Of a DNA stretch of 64,000 bases, positions 61,565-64,000 are shown piece by piece (within the stretch, counting starts at the first letter, position 1; each line of letters opens with the position of its first letter). Source of the DNA: Casuarius casuarius (lineage: Eukaryota; Chordata; Aves; Casuariiformes; Casuariidae); NCBI GenBank assembly GCA_003342895.1, contig PTFA01000011.1, positions 5,545,027-5,609,026 of the forward strand, written 5' to 3'. A program made the translations under genes and the position numbers. The notes beneath the pieces were generated by a model. That model was not told where the DNA came from. It made no database searches and worked only from the letters and a program-made list of their open reading frames with translations.

Positions 61565-61617
61565 TGCCATGCTGCTCAACTGCAGTTGTCTGTCTTCAGA
61601 TGTACTGTCACAGAGTG
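61565..61617 (-). other. Candidate internal exon (53 nt)
   Basis: On the minus strand a strong acceptor (gcttttgccccacttccag) and a strong donor (GGCA/GTAAGTAT) enclose 53 bases with one open frame, phase 1 to phase 0, reading LCDSTSEDRQLQLSSMA. Its exit phase would suit the minus-strand terminal candidate at 19350-19502, 42 kb away, but nothing else links them. It may be a chance pairing. Confidence 0.1.
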
Positions 61618-62099
61618 CTGGAAGTGGGGCAAAAGCCCATTAGTCAAGAAGGCAGAGAGCAAAAAGGAAACTGAAAGGGGGGGAAGGGGGGAACCCTAAA
61701 GACCCAGTAATGATGTAAAGCCAAAAAAGACATAAGCCTGAGCAGAACACAAAAAGAGAAAACACCTCATGTAATAACTTGAAAAGGAGGGGGCTGTGAG
61801 CAGAGGTAAGAAATAAACAAGAGCTTGTTGTCTCTCTCCCTTTCCCCCTCTCCTCTGCTGAAGAGTCACTGAGAATGCAACAGCCCAAACCAGCCCATGC
61901 CATGGCAAAGGCAAAGCTATGTATCCTCACCGGCTGCACCAAAGCCAGTCAGCTAAATGAGCAAGTGATGGGCCAAGTCTCTCCTCCTGCCTACATGGGG
62001 AGGAAAGGAAGAGAAAAGGAAGTGCTGAGCACTACAGAAAAGGAGAAACTGGGTACAAACTGTGACTGCCCCTCCTAGAAAGATACTGCTATCAGAAAG
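61618..62099. other. Non-coding, with G-rich runs
   Basis: G7-AA-G6 occurs at about 61677-61691, a partial quadruplex motif. No gene is supported; overlapping frames on both strands are unanchored. Confidence 0.5.
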
Positions 62100-62650
62100 T
62101 CCAACTTCTTTGGGGTATTCAAATCTGTAATGGAATCACTAAGAAAAAAAAATTGCTAATTGTCAAAGATTAACAAAAGTCACATTGTCATTAGCCAATT
62201 CGGCCTTCTTAATGATGTTTTCCATTATTAGGTACTTAGGCTGGAAGTTGCCTTCCCACATAAGATCTGTCTTTGTGATGAATGTATCAATTTGCTTTAT
62301 AACTTGACCATAACAATGCAGAATTCTAGCTGTAAATTACTGTTTTAATCTTTCATTTATGACATAAACACTCTTTATTGTACAATATGCACAGTCTTGC
62401 ATATTAACTACATAGTTGAATTTCACTACAGGCATGTAATTTCACCATTTATAGGGTATTTTATAAAACCTGGCAACAGGTAAATTCAAAACACATTATT
62501 ACATAGCCTCCATTTTGGAGGAGATCTTTGGACATAAATATCTCAGATTGTATAAACATAATTGTTATACCTGCTGCTAAAATTGAATCTTCATCCACTT
62601 AAATGTATGGGTTATGAGTGCACCAGAATCACTCTCACATAGGTGAGATA
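62100..62650. promoter_or_regulatory. AT-rich segment resembling a conserved non-coding element
   Basis: About 550 bases of complex AT-rich sequence, without repeats, CpG or open frames, and dense in TAAT/ATTA cores, an octamer-like TTGCATATTA (near 62397) and CCAAT (62197). This is the look of developmental enhancers, but conservation cannot be tested here. Confidence 0.25.
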
Positions 62651-63854
62651 AGAATTAAGTCCATGATATGGAAAGATTACTTAATTCCAAGATTTTTTTG
62701 TCCTAGAACTTGTGATTGACAGACTACCTTATTACTCTTTTTTTCCCCCTCAACTTTAAGAATATCTAATGAAATTAATCATAGCCTGGAGNAGACAGTT
62801 TGAAACCTGCTAAGAATTATATTTGTCAGTGCAAGCTTTACAACTCACTTGAGCTTGCTACTGGCAAATATATCACTGTCATACACTTCTGTAAACTTTG
62901 CATTTGCAATCTTTTGAACTAACCATACAAACTGAAGAACTAGTTTGAATTCAACCTGATAGAAGTGTTGATGTAAGGTTTCTAACTCAGAATTACCTCC
63001 AATAAAGATGTATTGTCACATTCGTAAGTCATGGAGTAAAGCTTATTGTCTAGTCCACCTCAGGAACACAGACAAAATGGGAAAAAATATCGACTTTTTT
63101 TAAGTAAAGTAAAGAACAGCTGAAGTGAAAAAACAGAGAACCTGAAATCTGTACAGGGACCCATCCAGTTTGCAACCAGATTGCACATTACTATTAGGCA
63201 ACATCTTACAGCCATTAATATTATTATTAATTAACTCACACATTAATTCGTCTTGCTTGGGTGGACATTGAGGATTGCATTATGTTAGATCCAGACTATC
63301 CAAACCCTTTATAACAGGAGATTGAAAGTTAGAGGAAAGTCTTCAGTAGTTCTTGCCACTTCAATACCTGTCACTGATGTCAATTCCCTGTAAGTTGTTA
63401 ATTTCTATTTGAAACAAATACCAGAAACAATATCTACACCATTAAAACTCCAGCACTAAAGCAAAGCCTTAATTATGGTCCCGTACTCTCCTGAGTCAAG
63501 ATATTGACACATCTGACTGTCACACAGCCCATCTGTTTTCAAAGTCATTTCGCCTTTAGACTGCTGAGGACAGAGTTGATATTGAAGGAGGAGACCAGGT
63601 GTCTTTTGGAGCACAAACTTTTTCCAACATCAGGATTCAGAAGTATTATGTTATTATTTCCTAGGTACCGCAGGTCCAACTCTGTCAGATTATTGAACTG
63701 GGATTATAGATAATTTCAGTAGTTCCTGATGAATTCCATTTCTTTCTACATCAGACTTTCTGTTTCAGACCCGGGCCTTCCTGAGGCCACCCTCATACAA
63801 ATATGTGTCTAAGGGTAGGATTTATAATAGGTATTAAACTAACATAACCCTTTT
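62651..63854. other. Unique non-coding sequence
   Basis: No gene or clear repeat is seen. It contains an ATT-rich low-complexity patch near 63215-63240 and an N at 62792. Confidence 0.55.
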
Positions 63855-63970
63855 AAAAAGCACCTTAATTATTACCTTCATTTTACAGATGGGAAACTGA
63901 CACAAGGTATGGATATCAGACTTGCTCAAACTTACAGAAGAGAGTAAAAAAGTCCTGATACTGTTTTTCC
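63855..63970 (-). mobile_element. MIR-type SINE fragment
   Basis: The plus strand reads 'aattattaccttcattttac' and 'agatgggaaactgacacaag', then 'cagacttgctcaaacttaca'. This is the reverse complement of the MIR core (ttattatccccattttacagatggggaaactgaggca...gacttgcccaaggtcacaca). It is old and partial; similarity fades towards the window edge. Confidence 0.7.
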
Positions 63971-64000
63971 TCTGTCCCGATCCAATAACCGGGGTGGGGG

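Noticed and set aside
1..64000. Bacterial-type genes, CRISPR arrays, tRNA or rRNA genes, endogenous retroviral LTRs
   Set aside because: Read on both strands, nothing with their structure was found. Ribosome-binding sites and operons do not apply to this type of DNA.

Overview
This window looks like vertebrate, most probably bird, nuclear DNA. It is AT-rich, CpG-poor, full of short homopolymers, and has no bacterial-style gene packing. The recognisable mobile DNA is CR1 LINE sequence of the avian/reptilian type, plus old MIR-like SINE fragments, at low overall density. Seventeen isolated N positions and one 30-N gap next to a T30 run point to a draft assembly. I recognise no gene by name, and no complete gene can be read. 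Almost all the sequence is intergenic or intronic.

Layout. 0-13 kb: mostly unique sequence with a (TG)n microsatellite at 1.1 kb, a CR1 3' end on the minus strand at 5.2 kb, and four short splice-bounded open segments on the plus strand (7.86, 10.11, 11.46, 11.64 kb) whose phases can be chained. 13.5 kb: a T30 run and an assembly gap. 13.6-19.3 kb: no convincing features. 19.35-19.50 kb: the best coding candidate, a CpG-dense 50-codon terminal exon on the minus strand. 22.7-25.0 kb: three exon-like segments on the plus strand. 25.6-27.4 kb: a long, old plus-strand CR1 copy with its 3' end intact. 32.5-33.0 kb: a purine-rich block. 37.0-38.4 kb: a second plus-strand CR1 copy, more GC-rich, lacking both ends. 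40.97-41.10 kb: a plus-strand terminal-exon candidate. 44.1-44.4 kb: a GC-rich island with Sp1-type boxes and a G-quadruplex motif. 45.2-45.55 kb: a decayed tandem array with a period of about 48 bp. 54.4-54.8 kb: overlapping long open frames on the minus strand. 57.4 and 63.9 kb: MIR-type SINE fragments. 62.1-62.6 kb: an AT-rich, homeodomain-motif-rich segment that resembles a conserved non-coding element.

How the pieces may relate. If the exon candidates are real, at least one gene on each strand ends in or crosses this window: a minus-strand gene whose last exon is at 19.35 kb, with its body at higher coordinates, and a plus-strand gene ending at 41.10 kb that could include the 24.88-24.99 kb exon, since the phases fit. 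These models are inference from splice consensus, open frame and CpG retention alone. Open frames of 40-60 codons are common by chance in this window, so each model carries modest or low confidence. Repeat boundaries are approximate because I compared them with consensus sequences from memory.
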